Assembly: GCF_020687165.1 (NCBI RefSeq)
Contig: NZ_JAJEQC010000004.1
Origin: Hominenteromicrobium mulieris
Lineage (GTDB): Bacteria > Bacillota > Clostridia > Oscillospirales > Acutalibacteraceae
Length of the DNA stretch: 64,000 nt
Direction: 5' to 3' (one strand)
Shown here: positions 25,729 through 35,223 of the stretch, piece by piece
Layout of the letters: every line of letters starts with the position of its first letter
How positions within the stretch are numbered: position 1 is the first letter of the stretch
Translations under genes and position numbers: made by a program
Notes under the pieces: model-generated
What the model was told of the DNA's origin: nothing
Database searches by the model: none
The model's input: only the letters and a program-made list of their open reading frames with translations

Positions 25729-26694
25729 ATTCGTACCGTTTTCTACTTTCGGACCCAAAAATTCACGCAGCATGGAGTTTGCAGGCACCAGCCCGGCATC
25801 AATAGGCTCAAAGCGCATCAGACGGGCATCTAAATCGCGCGCCTTACGGTAACACGGGTTATCCTCCGGGATTTCGCGCAGAAGCGGAATGACAAGCCTG
25901 CGCAGCACACACGGTTCATAGATATGAATGGAGTTCACCGTGTAGTCCGCGGAAAGGCGGTACGGGCGGATGTATTTATCTTCGCCCGCCACCACATTAT
26001 CCCACATGGCGATGGTGCGCTCCGGCATGGTATCGCGGGAACGGATATCACGCGAGATGCGGCGCACAAGGCGAATATCCATCGGCGAAATGACCTCGCC
26101 GTTGATATCCTTGATCTGCTGCTTTACGCTGACATACAGCTTTATGGTGCTGCCCTCCGGCAGACCACGCGTAAAAATGGGGTTCAGCGCGTGCAGACCT
26201 TCCATGATAACGAACCCACGGTCGCTGACATCGAGCTTTCTTGCCGCCAATGTTCGGGTCTTCGTTGTAAAATCGTACTCCGGCAAAAGGCAGGAGCCGC
26301 TGTGAATGACGGAATTCAAACAATCCTGAATAAGCGCAATGTCGAGCGCGTCCACGGTCTCATAGTCCTTTTCGCCGTTCGGCAGCACGGGCGTTTCGTC
26401 CGGGCCAAGGTAAAAATCGTCAAGCGAGACAATCTCGGCATGCACACCGAGCTTGCCGAGCTCGCGCTGCAATAAATGCGCCGTGGTCGTCTTGCCGCTG
26501 GAGGACGGCCCCGCCAGCATGCACACCTTCGCGGTTTTGTAATGCGTCACAATGTTGCGCGCAATGTTTTCAATGTGCTCGTGATAGGAATCCTCCACCT
26601 CATCGATCATGACCTGCGGGTTCAAAAGCGCCGCGTCGTTAATCTGCTCTAAGTGATTGATATATTTAATGTAACCGCTTGCGAAATTGCTCAT
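25726..26694 (-). CDS. Uridine kinase / phosphoribulokinase-family protein
   Basis: 322 residues. The P-loop MLAGPSSSGKTTTAHLLQ is near residue 60; after it come VSLDDFYLGPDETPVLPNGEKDYETVDALD and RRISRDIRSRDTMPERTIAMWDNV, as in uridine kinases. Many clostridial relatives are about 550 residues with N-terminal TGS and tRNA-synthetase-editing-like domains; this one keeps only the kinase. The start at 26694 (GGAGG 15 bases upstream) overlaps the hemZ end by 29 bp. The substrate (uridine/cytidine) is inferred from family only. Confidence 0.8.
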   Translation of the reverse strand: MSNFASGYIKYINHLEQINDAALLNPQVMIDEVEDSYHEHIENIARNIVTHYKTAKVCMLAGPSSSGKTTTAHLLQRELGKLGVHAEIVSLDDFYLGPDETPVLPNGEKDYETVDALDIALIQDCLNSVIHSGSCLLPEYDFTTKTRTLAARKLDVSDRGFVIMEGLHALNPIFTRGLPEGSTIKLYVSVKQQIKDINGEVISPMDIRLVRRISRDIRSRDTMPERTIAMWDNVVAGEDKYIRPYRLSADYTVNSIHIYEPCVLRRLVIPLLREIPEDNPCYRKARDLDARLMRFEPIDAGLVPANSMLREFLGPKVENGTN

Positions 26695-28123
26695 ATTGCT
26701 TCGCGATGCCCTCCTTTCGTTCGAGAATCTCCGGGTAACGGCTGATATATTCATACGAATATTTGAAGTTAAAAATGCGTGAAAGATCTTCGGAATACGG
26801 GTTCTTAAGCTTCGTCACGCCGCCTGCGCCGCACGCCAGCACCGTTTCGGTCTCATCCATCGTGAAAATATTATATGCACACTCGGTGCCCGGTTTTGCC
26901 CAGCCCGTATTCTCCAAATTGCCCGCCATGCGGCTTTGGCGATAGAGATAATACGGCTCAAGCCCCCGCTCTGTCAGCCGCTTTTCGGCATAAGCCATCA
27001 TGCGGTCGGCAAGCGCGGCATCGGCGTGGGCCTTGTTGATCTCGCCGCTCTGCGTGATGAACGAGGAGCGCTTCAATGCGAGCGCGTGCACCGTCACGTT
27101 CTCAGGGTCAAGCGCAATGACCTTTTCAATTGTGTCACAGAACGTCTCATACGTGTCACCCGGCAAGCCGACAATGAGGTCCATATTGATATTCGTAAAG
27201 CCCGCTTCCCGCGCGAGGTGAAACGCATCCACAGTCTGCTGCGCCGTGTGGCGGCGGCCGATGTTTTCGAGCACGTTGTCCTGCAAGGTTTGCGGGTTGA
27301 TGCTGATACGCGAAACGCCGCTTTTAAGCAGCGCATCCAGCTTTGCACGGTCAATGGTATCCGGGCGGCCGGCCTCCACCGTAAGTTCCTCGCACTGCGA
27401 CATGTCGAACGAATCTTTCACAACGCGGATCATCTCGGAAAGCTGCTCTGCGGAGAACGTCGTGGGTGTGCCGCCCCCGACATACACAGCGCGCAGGTTT
27501 AAGCCCAAAGCATCGGCGACTTTTGCCGTCTCTTTCAGCTCTTCCAAAAGCAGGCGGTGATATTCCGGGATCTGTTTCTTGGCCTTTTCCACGCTCTGCG
27601 AAACGAATGAGCAGTACGCGCAGCGCGTGGGGCAGAACGGCACGGAAATGTACAAAGAGTAGTCGTTTTCACGCACTTTATCCGTAATGGGCTTTTGTGC
27701 GCGCAGGGTGCGCACCGCAAGTGCCGTTTTTTCGTTTGAGACGAAGTATTTTTCGCGGAACAGCCTTGCCGCTTCCGCTTCGCCGTGCTGTTCGGTCAGC
27801 TGGCGCAGAAGCTTAATGGGGTGAATACCCGTCAGCATGCCCCAGCGCGGCATTTTGCCCGTGTGGGCGCAAAATGCATCAAATAATAAAGACACCATGC
27901 CGTATTCGGTCTCTGCGCCTACTTTTGCTTTGCGCTCCGTTTTGCCGTCTGCGTCTTCAATGCGCACGATATATTCGCCGTTTTCTTCGGCGGTGTACAC
28001 CGTGCGGTTTTCATCGCTCGGCATAAATTCGTGCTGTACCGTGACTTTGTCAAACGGGTAAAACACGCGGCAGAGGTTTTCCGCCTCATAATGATAAGGG
28101 TGATCGATAATATATAAAACCAT
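26666..28123 (-). CDS. hemZ: HemZ-like radical SAM coproporphyrinogen dehydrogenase
   Basis: 485 residues. A HemZ-specific N-terminal domain of about 150 residues precedes the radical SAM core with PFCPTRCAYCSFVS (CxxxCxxC) and the VGGGTPTTFSAEQL motif; the C-terminal HemN-like part ends with EGIAKQYEQF. HemN enzymes oxidise coproporphyrinogen III. HemZ paralogues are also found in organisms without full haem synthesis, so the true substrate may differ. It starts 10 bp after the MBL gene and overlaps the kinase-like gene. Confidence 0.87.
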   Translation of the reverse strand: MVLYIIDHPYHYEAENLCRVFYPFDKVTVQHEFMPSDENRTVYTAEENGEYIVRIEDADGKTERKAKVGAETEYGMVSLLFDAFCAHTGKMPRWGMLTGIHPIKLLRQLTEQHGEAEAARLFREKYFVSNEKTALAVRTLRAQKPITDKVRENDYSLYISVPFCPTRCAYCSFVSQSVEKAKKQIPEYHRLLLEELKETAKVADALGLNLRAVYVGGGTPTTFSAEQLSEMIRVVKDSFDMSQCEELTVEAGRPDTIDRAKLDALLKSGVSRISINPQTLQDNVLENIGRRHTAQQTVDAFHLAREAGFTNINMDLIVGLPGDTYETFCDTIEKVIALDPENVTVHALALKRSSFITQSGEINKAHADAALADRMMAYAEKRLTERGLEPYYLYRQSRMAGNLENTGWAKPGTECAYNIFTMDETETVLACGAGGVTKLKNPYSEDLSRIFNFKYSYEYISRYPEILERKEGIAKQYEQFRKRLH

Positions 28124-28133
28124 ACATTTTCCT

Positions 28134-28742
28134 TTATAAATACGGATTTCGGCGCTTTTCGTCTTCCAGCGTCGTCACGGGGCCGTGGCCGCCGCAGATA
28201 TCGGGATTTCCGGACAGCGCCGCAAGCTTTTTCAGAGACTCGCGCAGCTCGGCACTGTTGCCGGTTGGCAGGTCGCACCGCCCGACGGAGTAGCCCATCA
28301 GCGTATCGCCCGTAAACACGGCGTCCGGCGTAATGTAGCTCACGCCGCCCGCGGTGTGGCCGGGCGTGTGCAGCACCGTGACCGGCACTTCGCCGATCTG
28401 AAATGTTTCACCGTCTTTGAAAGCCTCGTGCACTTTGCAGGTGACGGACTCGTACATCATGAGAAGCGAGCCGTTTTGCTTATCGTCCGCTGCAAACGCC
28501 GCTTCCGTCTCATAGGCGCACACCGGCACACCGAGCATCTCGTGCAGGCGGTCAGCCTCCCAAATGTGGTCAAAATGGCCGTGTGTCAGCAAAATTCTTT
28601 GCACCGTATATTTTTTAATTTCATTTAACAGAGCGTCGTTCAAAAAGCCGGGGTCAACGACCGCCGCCTGATTCGTTTTTTCGTCGATGAGCAGGTAGCA
28701 ATTTTCCGAAATAGGCCCGCCCGTTATACATTTATATTTCAT
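28134..28742 (-). CDS. MBL-fold hydrolase (glyoxalase II-like)
   Basis: 202 residues. Metal motif LLTHGHFDHIWEADRL (HxHxDH), later HTPGHTAGGVSYI, DAVFTGDTLMG and the C-terminal GGHGPVTTLEDEKRRNPYL, all typical of small hydroxyacylglutathione-hydrolase-like thioester hydrolases. The substrate is unknown. It is found after relA/spoT in many Firmicutes, and here it lies 14 bp from it. Confidence 0.9.
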   Translation of the reverse strand: MKYKCITGGPISENCYLLIDEKTNQAAVVDPGFLNDALLNEIKKYTVQRILLTHGHFDHIWEADRLHEMLGVPVCAYETEAAFAADDKQNGSLLMMYESVTCKVHEAFKDGETFQIGEVPVTVLHTPGHTAGGVSYITPDAVFTGDTLMGYSVGRCDLPTGNSAELRESLKKLAALSGNPDICGGHGPVTTLEDEKRRNPYL

Positions 28743-28756
28743 ATCTTTGTTTACCT

Positions 28757-30958
28757 TTAGCTGCGGTCAATAGAGATTACGCCCTTAATCTTCTGCAAGC
28801 GGTCGATAACGGTCTGCAGATGCGAAAGGCCGTTGATGGTAATCGTTGCCGAAATGACGGCATTCTCCGAATTTTTGACCTCGCGGGAGTTGAGCGAGTG
28901 AATGAAAATGTGCATATTGAAAAGCTGCTGGGTCACGTCTGCGAGCAGGCCGGAACGGTCGGTCGCCACAATATGCAGCGTAGACTTGAACTCTTCCTTG
29001 ACTTCACCCGCCCAGTGCGCACGCACCCAGCGCTCCGGCTCCGGCGCCTGCGAGAAATCCTTCGGCACGTTCGAGCAGCTGCGTTTGTGGATGGAAACGC
29101 CGAAACCGCGCGTGATGAAGCCGACAATCTCATCGCCCGGCAGCGGGTTGCAGCAGCGGGAGAACTTGATGAGACAGTTGTCCATACCCTCTACGAGCAC
29201 GCCGCCTGCCGCTTTCTTGTTGAGGTTCGGCGGCGGGGTCTGCTGCGCAATCTCCTGCTGCGGTTCGGGTGCAGGCTTGTGGGTCTTTTGGTATTCCTCT
29301 TTTACGCGCGGCAGAAGCTTCCAAAGCTGTATGCCGCCGTAGCCGATGGCCGCATAGAAATCATCGGGCGTGACGCAGCTGTGGCGGCGGCCGGCGCTTT
29401 CCAGCATGAACTGCATCAGCTCGTCGCTCATCACGATGCCGTTGCGCTTAAATTCGCGCTCCAACTCCGCCTTGCCCTCTACGATGTTCTCATCGCGCTT
29501 TTCTTTCTTGAACCACGCGCGGATCTTATTGCGTGCTTCGCTTGTACGCACGATGGAAAGCCAGTCGCGGTTCGGGCCGCGGCCGACCTCCTTCGTCGTC
29601 AAAATCTCAATGATCTCGCCCGTTTTTACCTTGTAATCGAGCGGCACGATCTTCTGGTCAACCTTTGCACCGATCATGCGGTTGCCGACGGCGGAATGAA
29701 TGGCATACGCAAAATCGATAACCGTAGAGCCCATCGGCAGGTTGATAACATCACCTTTCGGGGTGAAGACGAACACCTCTTCCGGCGCAAGATCGGTCTT
29801 GATGGAGCGCACAAGGTCAGTGATATCTTCACTTTCGGACTGGTTATCGAGCATGTTGCGGATCCACTGCAAGCGGCCCTCCAGCGAGTCGGGCTTTTCG
29901 TTGCCGCTCGTCATGCCGAGCTTATACTTCCAGTGCGCCGCGATGCCGTATTCTGCCGTGTGGTGCATTTCCCACGTGCGAATCTGCACCTCGAACGGGA
30001 TGCCCTCTTTGCTGATGACCGTCGTGTGCAAGGACTGGTACATGTTCTGCTTCGGCGTGGAAATGTAGTCCTTAAAGCGGTTCGGCAGCGGGGTGAACAT
30101 ATCGTGGATGATACCGAGCACATTATAGCAATCGTTGATGGTATCGACGATTACGCGCAGGGCGAACACGTCGTAAATTTCGTCAAAGCTCTTACCCTGA
30201 ATGAACATCTTGCGATAAATGCCGTTGACGCTTTTTACGCGCCCTTCAATATATACGCCCGGGATAAGCGGCTCCACACGACTGCGGATCATTTCTTTCG
30301 TTGTCTCAATAAACTGCTTGCGCTTTGTGCTGCGCGCCTCAAGGTTATCTTCAATCTCCTTATACGCAACAGGGTCAAGGTACTTTAAAGAAACGTCCTC
30401 CATGTATTCCTTAACCTTACGCATGCCGAGACGGTGCGCAATGGGAGCGTACACCTCAAGACATTCCAGCGCCTTGTCGCGCTGCTTCTGCGGCGCTACG
30501 TATTCGAGCGTCGCTAAATTGTGCATGCGGTCCGCAAATTTAATAATGATCACGCGGATATCCTCGCTCATCGCAATGAGCATTTTGCGCAGGTTTTCCG
30601 CCTGCTGCTCTTCACGGGAGGAGAACGGGATCTTGCCGAGCTTTGTCACGCCGTCCGTCAGGTTTGCAATCTCCTTACCGAACGCTTTCACAATGTCGTC
30701 ATACGTAACCGGCGTGTCCTCAATGACGTCATGCAGCAGACCTGCCACGACGGACGGGGTATCCATGCCGAATTCCACAAGCTTATACGCCACCGCAATG
30801 GGGTGGATGATGTACGGCTCGCCGGAGCGCCGCACCTGTCCCTGATGCGCTGCCTCCGCGAACTGATACGCTTTTTCGATCAACGCGAGGTCATATTCTT
30901 TTTCGCTTTTTTCGATCAGTGACACAAGGTCCGCATACGTTTTTGCTGCTTCTTCCAT
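28757..30958 (-). CDS. relA: Bifunctional (p)ppGpp synthetase/hydrolase RelA/SpoT
   Basis: 733 residues. The HD hydrolase domain (GLLHDVIEDTPVTYDD) is followed by the synthetase (SLHTTVISKEGIPFEVQIRT), then a TGS domain (VFTPKGDVINLPMGSTVIDFAYAIHSAVG), a conserved-Cys domain (CCNPLPGDEIVGFITRGFG) and a C-terminal ACT domain. Both hydrolase and synthetase residues look complete. It makes and degrades the stringent-response alarmone. It is 23 bp downstream of recJ. Confidence 0.97.
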   Translation of the reverse strand: MEEAAKTYADLVSLIEKSEKEYDLALIEKAYQFAEAAHQGQVRRSGEPYIIHPIAVAYKLVEFGMDTPSVVAGLLHDVIEDTPVTYDDIVKAFGKEIANLTDGVTKLGKIPFSSREEQQAENLRKMLIAMSEDIRVIIIKFADRMHNLATLEYVAPQKQRDKALECLEVYAPIAHRLGMRKVKEYMEDVSLKYLDPVAYKEIEDNLEARSTKRKQFIETTKEMIRSRVEPLIPGVYIEGRVKSVNGIYRKMFIQGKSFDEIYDVFALRVIVDTINDCYNVLGIIHDMFTPLPNRFKDYISTPKQNMYQSLHTTVISKEGIPFEVQIRTWEMHHTAEYGIAAHWKYKLGMTSGNEKPDSLEGRLQWIRNMLDNQSESEDITDLVRSIKTDLAPEEVFVFTPKGDVINLPMGSTVIDFAYAIHSAVGNRMIGAKVDQKIVPLDYKVKTGEIIEILTTKEVGRGPNRDWLSIVRTSEARNKIRAWFKKEKRDENIVEGKAELEREFKRNGIVMSDELMQFMLESAGRRHSCVTPDDFYAAIGYGGIQLWKLLPRVKEEYQKTHKPAPEPQQEIAQQTPPPNLNKKAAGGVLVEGMDNCLIKFSRCCNPLPGDEIVGFITRGFGVSIHKRSCSNVPKDFSQAPEPERWVRAHWAGEVKEEFKSTLHIVATDRSGLLADVTQQLFNMHIFIHSLNSREVKNSENAVISATITINGLSHLQTVIDRLQKIKGVISIDRS

Positions 30959-30981
30959 CGTTTTTCACTCCTTCCGTTCCC

Positions 30982-33021
30982 TTATTGCAGTGCCAAAAGC
31001 ACCGGGGAACGTGTAATATCTGTTTTGCCGCTCGTTTCGATGAGCGTTGCCGTAAATGTATCGTCTGCAATTTCGCTGTGTACCAAGCCGCGCTCCTCAA
31101 ATACAAGAAGCGCCGTTTTAAAGAGTCCCAGTGTCATATCTTTTCCAAACTGCGAAACAAACCGAACCTGGTCCGTCTCTTTACCGTTTACCGTGCGCAG
31201 TGCGCGGTAAATGGCCGCTAAGCACGCGCGGTCGGGGTATAATCTGTTTTTATCCTCCGCGGAAAGCACCTCGCCGCGCTGCCACTTTTCAAAGCTCGCA
31301 AGTGACGCTATATTCTTTTCCGTATTGAACGCTGCAAACTTCATATCGCGCACGATGACAGTCAGCGACGGCTGGCCGCGAAATTCGCGCGCCTCCAGCT
31401 GCACCGCAAGGTCGATCTTATCGCCGATGTGGTACGGCAGCTCCTCGGGCTTTGTATTAAAACGCATCGCCGTGATGACCGCGCCGTTCTTTTCTAAGGT
31501 CAGGCGCAGATGACCCCCGCCGCCGACCGGTGTGACATTGGAAAGCTCCATGTTGAACAAACCGAACACCGGCTGCGGGTTGCCGTTTCCAAACGGCTCC
31601 AACTGCGTCAGGCTTTGCGCCATGGAAACCGAAAGCGCCGCCGGGTTCAGCTTGCAGTCCAGTGTGACAGTCTGCGTGGGCATCTGCGGGAAGTGCTCCG
31701 CCGCATACCGATTGATGCGCTTGCGGAACGCTTCGATGTTTTCGGGCTTCAACGTGATGCCCGCCGCCATGGGATGTCCGCCGAATTTGATGAGCAAGTC
31801 GCCGCACGCGCAGATGGCTTCAAACAGCGAGAAACCCTCAATGCTTCTGCCGCTGCCCTTCGCCTCTGTTTCGCCGCGCGAAATGATCATGCACGGCTTG
31901 CCGCAGCGCTCCGTCACACGGGATGCCACAATGCCGATAACACCATGGTGCCAGTTTTCACCGTCCACCACGACCACGCGGTCTTTCATGTATCCTTTCG
32001 CTTCGATATCCGCAAACGCCGCTTCGGCAATCTCTGCTTCCACACGGCGGCGTTCCTCGTTATCGGCGCAGATTTCCTCACTCAGTACCTCGGCTTCCTC
32101 TTCATAGCCGCTGATGAGCAAGCGCACGGCGCGTTCCGGCGCGCCCATACGGCCCGTCGCGTTGATGCGCGGCACAAGTGTAAACGCCACATTTGTGCTC
32201 GTCAGTGCCTTGCCCGCAATGCCTGCGTTTTCCAAAAGTGCCTGCACACCCGGGCGGTCGCTCTGTGAAAGACGCTCAAGACCCGCGCGGATCAGCGTAC
32301 GGTTTTCACCCGTCAGCGGCACAATATCGCCGATGGTGCCGATGGCCGCGAGATCGCTGTATGCTTCTAACAGATCTTCCACGTCGCCCGCGCCGTCCTC
32401 CAGCGCCATAAGCAATTTAAACGCGATGCCTACACCGGAAAAATGCTTATAGGGGCTTGTGTCATCCGGTCGGTATGCGTCCACGACCGCCACGGCATCG
32501 GGCAATATCGCCTGCGGGCGGTGATGATCGGTGACGACCACATCAATGCCAAGCTCGTTCGCGCGCGCTACCTCCTGCACGGAGGAAATGCCGTTGTCGA
32601 CCGTGACAATGAGCGACACACCTTGCTCTTTTAAGTATTTCACGGCGCCCATGTTCATGCCGTAGCCTTCGCCCTCGCGCTGCGGTATGTAGAAGATTAC
32701 GTCCGCACCACGCGTTTCAAGGTACGAATACAGCATGGCGGTCGAAGTCACGCCGTCGGCATCGTAATCCCCGTAAACCGCGATTTTTTCCATGTTGTCC
32801 ACTGCGCGGGTAATACGCGCGGCAGCTTTGTCCATATCTTTTAAAAGAAACGGGTCGGAGAGCGGCTCGCCCTCGCCAAGAAATTCCCGCAGATGCGCGG
32901 CATCGTCAAGGCCGCGAATATTCATCAGCATCGCGAGGAAGAACGGCACGCCATACGTCTGTGCAAACGCCGCCGCGCGTTCCTTATCGAGAGGACGCAC
33001 CTCCCATTTTCGCAAGATCAT
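30982..33021 (-). CDS. recJ: Single-stranded-DNA-specific exonuclease RecJ
   Basis: 679 residues. DHH family motifs: AVYGDYDADGVTSTAML (motif I), VTVDNGISS (II), VVTDHHRPQ (III), GTIGDIVPL (IV); DHHA1 domain with VVDGENWHHGVIGIVASRV and GGHPMAAGITL, then an OB-fold. It degrades single-stranded DNA 5'-3' in repair. The C terminus beyond the OB-fold is about 100 residues. It leads directly into relA; the apt and dtd genes often found nearby in Clostridia are absent here. Confidence 0.95.
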   Translation of the reverse strand: MILRKWEVRPLDKERAAAFAQTYGVPFFLAMLMNIRGLDDAAHLREFLGEGEPLSDPFLLKDMDKAAARITRAVDNMEKIAVYGDYDADGVTSTAMLYSYLETRGADVIFYIPQREGEGYGMNMGAVKYLKEQGVSLIVTVDNGISSVQEVARANELGIDVVVTDHHRPQAILPDAVAVVDAYRPDDTSPYKHFSGVGIAFKLLMALEDGAGDVEDLLEAYSDLAAIGTIGDIVPLTGENRTLIRAGLERLSQSDRPGVQALLENAGIAGKALTSTNVAFTLVPRINATGRMGAPERAVRLLISGYEEEAEVLSEEICADNEERRRVEAEIAEAAFADIEAKGYMKDRVVVVDGENWHHGVIGIVASRVTERCGKPCMIISRGETEAKGSGRSIEGFSLFEAICACGDLLIKFGGHPMAAGITLKPENIEAFRKRINRYAAEHFPQMPTQTVTLDCKLNPAALSVSMAQSLTQLEPFGNGNPQPVFGLFNMELSNVTPVGGGGHLRLTLEKNGAVITAMRFNTKPEELPYHIGDKIDLAVQLEAREFRGQPSLTVIVRDMKFAAFNTEKNIASLASFEKWQRGEVLSAEDKNRLYPDRACLAAIYRALRTVNGKETDQVRFVSQFGKDMTLGLFKTALLVFEERGLVHSEIADDTFTATLIETSGKTDITRSPVLLALQ

Positions 33022-33121
33022 TTTGCTTCACCCTTTAAATCAAAAGCCCGATTTTCCGCGCAACCCCAACTACTGCGCGGCAACCGTGTCCTATGTAAAT
33101 TCGTTTCATTTCTAAAAGAAT

Positions 33122-33150
33122 ATTTTAGCATTTTTTTGCCGGTTATTCAA
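33122..33150 (-). promoter_or_regulatory. SigmaA-type promoter of recJ-relA
   Basis: TTGAAT-N17-TAAAAT on the minus strand, about 100 nt upstream of the recJ start (AAAGGGTG ribosome site). Confidence 0.6.
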
Positions 33151-33241
33151 CAGAATTTCACAATTATCTGCAAAACTGTTTGTAGAAAAAGAAAAACACA
33201 TTCTCCATCTGTCGGCAAAGCGACGAACAAAGTCTTTGATT

Positions 33242-33444
33242 AAACTTTCTTCAAGAAAGTTTACGGATTCTCAAGGCAGTGCCTTGAGTCGTCGTCCGCA
33301 GACGACGAAATACTTTTGCGTTCGCGAAAACAAGGAACGATAGTAAGCAATGCTTCGCATTGCTACGAAACTTCCTGTGGACGTTCAAGTCGTAGGAAGC
33401 CCGGCTGTATGGGTTTTCTGAACAAGACACCAAAGTGTCTTGTT
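33242..33444. repeat. Array of seven consecutive hairpins
   Basis: In 203 nt without a supported gene there are seven inverted repeats in a row: 33242-33262 (10-bp arms), 33270-33288 (8-bp arms), 33289-33308 (8-bp arms), 33314-33330 (7 bp with bulge), 33346-33364 (8-bp arms), 33371-33399 (6+3 bp) and 33421-33444 (10-bp arms, then TTAT). Short open frames here lack ribosome sites. It could be a structured RNA or a REP-like mobile repeat. Confidence 0.7.
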
Positions 33445-33589
33445 TTATACGCGCTCGGCGCAAAATTATTTCCCGAATTTTTGTTGATTTTTCCTGAAGA
33501 AAAAAGTCGATAAATTATAGAAAACAGGAAAGGCATGTGATAAAATGGAAATGAAAAATTCTGTATCTTTGCAGAGAAGAGGTGCCGTT

Positions 33590-33820
33590 ATGGAAGAAAA
33601 AACACGGAAACCCGAAACCGCCAAGCAGACCGCTAAAGAACACCATGTGCCGGAGCACGAAGACGAGCACCAACACGGCAACCCGCAATTTGCGCTTAAG
33701 GTGCTGCTTATTCTCATCGCCATCATTTTGGTGATCGTTATTTTAAAGGCCACCGGCGTACCGTTCGCCGTAAAAGACTGGCTTTCGCACGTCACCGGCG
33801 ACATGATCGCGCTACGCTGA
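33590..33820 (+). CDS. Small single-span membrane protein, His/Glu-rich N terminus
   Basis: 76 residues. A charged N-terminal half with a His cluster (EHHVPEHEDEHQHG) is followed by one hydrophobic helix (FALKVLLILIAIILVIVILKATG) and a short C-terminal tail. No family recognised. The ATG at 33590 has GAGGTG 6 bases upstream; an ATG at 33545 has no ribosome site. It stands alone between the hairpin array and the cdaR terminator. Confidence 0.6.
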   Translation: MEEKTRKPETAKQTAKEHHVPEHEDEHQHGNPQFALKVLLILIAIILVIVILKATGVPFAVKDWLSHVTGDMIALR

Positions 33821-33845
33821 ATGTACTCTCCCCATAAAACACAAA

Positions 33846-33882
33846 CCCGCCGAAACTTTTCAGCTCGGCGGGTTTTCATTTT
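33846..33882. terminator. Bidirectional terminator between the small membrane gene and cdaR
   Basis: The arms CCCGCCGA and TCGGCGGG are followed by TTTTCATTTT on the plus strand and TTTGTGTTTT on the minus strand. Confidence 0.8.
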
Positions 33883-33888
33883 GCTTAT

Positions 33889-35223
33889 TTAGTTCGAAGC
33901 ATTACTGGTGGAAGATTCGGTTTTCGGCAAAAGCGTCACATGCGCCGTGTAGCTGCCGGTCGCCCAGCAGGAATCCGCATTGTTAATCGTCACCGTCACC
34001 GGCGCTTCCATGCTGCCGCTCGGGTCTGTCACTGTGGAAAGATCCACCGTACAGAAAACGGAATCTCCCGTCAGCTTCGAGATCTGCGCCGCCGTGCCGA
34101 TGATTTTCAGCGTGAGCGTCTTTGTAGAAAGCTCTGCTTCCATACCCTCCGGCACGTTGGTGACGCTGATGTTGCTCGTCAGCACAGACGTTTCCTTGTA
34201 ACCGTTCAGGTTGAATGTAACGGTCGCGTTTTCCACTCGCGTCACATTTGTCACACTGCTCGGCACCGGGATAGCCACCGTGAACGTGTTGTTTTCCGGC
34301 GTAACGTCCAGAAAGTTGATCGGCGTGGAGAGTGTCAGGGTCGTGTACTTTGAGACCGTTTCACCGTCGCCGGCAATTTCAATTTCTGCCGGGTCGATTG
34401 TGATGCGGTTCGAGGCAAAGCTGTCCGGAATATTACGCACATCCGCTTCCAGCTTGACCGTCTGTCGGCTCGTCACCGGAATGGAGACCTCCACCGTGTC
34501 GTCGCTCAGCTTCAAATAGAGCTCCGTTGGGTCAAGTACATTGCCGTTCGCGTCGTACAACGTCACTTTGCAGGAAAGCGACTTCGACTGCGTGAGCTCT
34601 TCGCTGAACTTATATTCCAACACGGCACGCGCCACCTTGTTCACGCTGCTTTCCGGGCCGGAGACCGTGATAAGCTCCGTAGAAAGCGTGGGCGTAGAAG
34701 GCGCATAGTAATTTTCCGCCGTAGTGTACTGAAAATTTGTTTCCAAAGTGAGCTGCGTTTCTTTATATTTATCATACACCACTGTGATCTCGGACGGCGA
34801 AACGCTTTCCACCTCGTATTCGGCGAGGGTGTTGCCCTTTTTTGCTGCGCGCAGAGAAAGCGTCGTCTGTTGCAAGCTGCTGCCCGTCAGCATGCTGACG
34901 GAAGGATCCAGCGTCGCCGTAACGCCGATGTCCTCACTCGTCACCTTACTTGTGATGAGTGAGTTGCCCGTAATACTCACATCCGTCGCGCTGCTGCTCA
35001 TACTGAACACGCGCACACCGGCTTCCTGCGCCGTATCGGAAATTTCAACGTTAATCGGCACATTGCGGATTACGGTCGCACGGCTTTCGGAGTTGCTCGC
35101 CATCATGGCAAACCAGACGGCCGCCGCGGCAAGGAATGAAAAGATAAGCAAAATTGTGTTGTTTTCAAACACGCGTAAGCGTTGTTTTACTTCGTTTCTG
35201 GGTTTCTTAGACATTTTTGCCAT
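33889..35223 (-). CDS. cdaR: CdaR, YbbR-domain regulator of diadenylate cyclase
   Basis: 444 residues. One N-terminal membrane helix (NTILLIFSFLAAAAVWFAMMA) anchors four extracellular YbbR repeats, each with a pattern like VNVEISDTAQEAGVRVFS / VEADVRNIPDSFASNRITIDPAEIEIAG. CdaR binds CdaA and modulates c-di-AMP synthesis. The start overlaps the cdaA stop (TGATG), the usual cdaA-cdaR arrangement. glmM, the third member in many Firmicutes, is not downstream; a terminator is. Confidence 0.93.
   Translation of the reverse strand: MAKMSKKPRNEVKQRLRVFENNTILLIFSFLAAAAVWFAMMASNSESRATVIRNVPINVEISDTAQEAGVRVFSMSSSATDVSITGNSLITSKVTSEDIGVTATLDPSVSMLTGSSLQQTTLSLRAAKKGNTLAEYEVESVSPSEITVVYDKYKETQLTLETNFQYTTAENYYAPSTPTLSTELITVSGPESSVNKVARAVLEYKFSEELTQSKSLSCKVTLYDANGNVLDPTELYLKLSDDTVEVSIPVTSRQTVKLEADVRNIPDSFASNRITIDPAEIEIAGDGETVSKYTTLTLSTPINFLDVTPENNTFTVAIPVPSSVTNVTRVENATVTFNLNGYKETSVLTSNISVTNVPEGMEAELSTKTLTLKIIGTAAQISKLTGDSVFCTVDLSTVTDPSGSMEAPVTVTINNADSCWATGSYTAHVTLLPKTESSTSNASN

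Noticed and set aside
28820..30388. 522-codon plus-strand frame opposite relA
   Set aside because: Antisense shadow of relA with no recognisable protein features.
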